Below are positions 63,560 through 64,000 of a DNA stretch of 64,000 nt, in pieces. Both the position numbers and the translations under genes were made by a program. Source of the stretch: Acinetobacter parvus DSM 16617 = CIP 108168. GTDB taxonomy: Bacteria; Pseudomonadota; Gammaproteobacteria; Pseudomonadales; Moraxellaceae. The stretch is taken from the NCBI RefSeq assembly GCF_000368025.1, contig NZ_KB849207.1, positions 7,642 to 71,641 on the forward strand, written 5' to 3'. The notes beneath the pieces are model-generated. The model ran no database searches. It was not told where the DNA came from and was given only the letters and a program-made list of their open reading frames with translations. Position 1 is the first letter of the stretch; every line of letters begins with the position of its first letter.

Positions 63560-63901
63560 TTAATGCAGAATACAGGTTCCAACCTCTAAAAATGAATGTG
63601 CGGCGATAGTTTGACCACCTGCGACTTTTACCCCCACGCTTAAATGGGCAAATTGCTCAATGACAACATCATGATCCAATAATGCACCAATATTTAAAAT
63701 TACGCCATCGTTGATCACAGTTTTACGACTAATGATACACCCTGCCATGACACTCACCCCTAGGCCAATTTGTGCTGTTGGACTAATCATGCTGTGTGGG
63801 TGAATGACCGATGTCAATTCTATACCTAGCCCCAACACGGTTTGTTGCCATTGCAATCTTAAAGCATTATTACCCACCGCCACTATCGCTTGAAGATGCA
63901 T
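63560..63901 (-). pseudogene. PglD-like sugar acetyltransferase, truncated at both ends
   Basis: A 113-codon frame (HLQAIVAVGNNALRLQWQQT, then hexapeptide repeats SMISPTAQIGLGVSVMAGCI and IGALLDHDVVIEQFAHLSVG). PglD/NeuD-type acetyltransferases have an N-terminal Rossmann half, absent here: the frame is closed 30 bases upstream. The C-terminus stops early after GTCILH. It probably acted on the amino-sugar from the Gdr dehydratase. Confidence 0.7.
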
Positions 63902-64000
63902 GGTGTCTGATGTGGTTCTAGGATTTTAGACCACGTCTATAAGTGATAATCTACTCCCCAATAAGCATGGGAAATGCTTGTTTTAGGAGTCAACCATGAC
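63902..64000 (+). other. Start of a plus-strand gene at the window edge, perhaps an insertion sequence
   Basis: AGGAG (63985-63989) is followed six bases later by ATG 63996, with only five bases of the gene visible. The acetyltransferase homology ends right here. AAGCATgggaaATGCTT at 63963-63979 is a short palindrome. An IS (for example of the IS3 family, whose first gene often starts so) is a guess. Confidence 0.35.

Overview
The window is chromosomal DNA from a non-baumannii-looking Acinetobacter. The evidence is gene content and order: an SLC5-type sensor kinase divergent from yjcH-actP; def / LysM-dprA-tsaC; atpIBEFHAGDC; znuA facing zur-znuCB; a chromosomal ANT(3'')-like gene beside guaA; prpR-prpB-prpC-acnD with tyrB; and the conserved pgm-galE-pgi-ugd-galU end of an Acinetobacter capsule (K) locus. 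Most of it is core genome. Base composition is uneven: the sensor kinase, LysM-dprA-tsaC and znu genes are clearly richer in G+C than their neighbours, while a 605-codon orphan gene at 46.1-47.9 kb is much poorer.

Layout. 0-10 kb: a partial MpaB-family oxygenase, acetate uptake (yjcH-actP) with a divergent hybrid histidine kinase, an unknown protein, and a copper module (DUF2946 protein plus OprC-type receptor). 10-16.7 kb: def, a LysM protein, dprA, tsaC, a candidate small RNA, a deletion scar joining an EamA transporter tail to an AraC regulator tail, a glutathione peroxidase, a phospholipase D-like protein and a lipoprotein. 16.7-24 kb: the complete F1Fo ATP synthase operon behind a strong promoter. 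24-27.3 kb: zinc uptake and its regulator with a Zur-type palindrome between the divergent units. 27.3-36.7 kb: argS, a SPOR protein, a GST, a YqjI-like PadR operon whose distal genes (DUF2798, pirin, OsmC) are broken, ANT(3''), guaA and a DUF445 protein.

36.7-44 kb is a patchwork of intact small genes (bolA, SirB2-like, orphan ParA, LysE, DedA, rluA), a tandem pair of tRNA-Gly genes and decayed mobile DNA (two IS66 remnants, one IS200/IS605-type remnant without tnpB, one possible IS982 remnant). 44-48 kb has an EamA transporter, DUF4126, a 47-residue zinc-ribbon protein and the AT-rich 605-residue orphan, the best candidate for an undescribed (possibly defence-related) protein. 48-55 kb is the 2-methylcitrate cycle operon with its GntR regulator, two perfect copies of a 12-bp palindrome at the regulator and a third, near-perfect copy in front of tyrB. 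55-64 kb is the sugar-nucleotide end of the capsule locus, finishing in a truncated acetyltransferase that meets what may be an insertion sequence at the window edge.

Functional links: OprC/DUF2946 with copper; Zur-ZnuABC with zinc; the SLC5 kinase with acetate use; PrpR with propionate breakdown; pgm, galE, pgi, ugd and galU interconverting glucose-phosphates and UDP-sugars for capsule.
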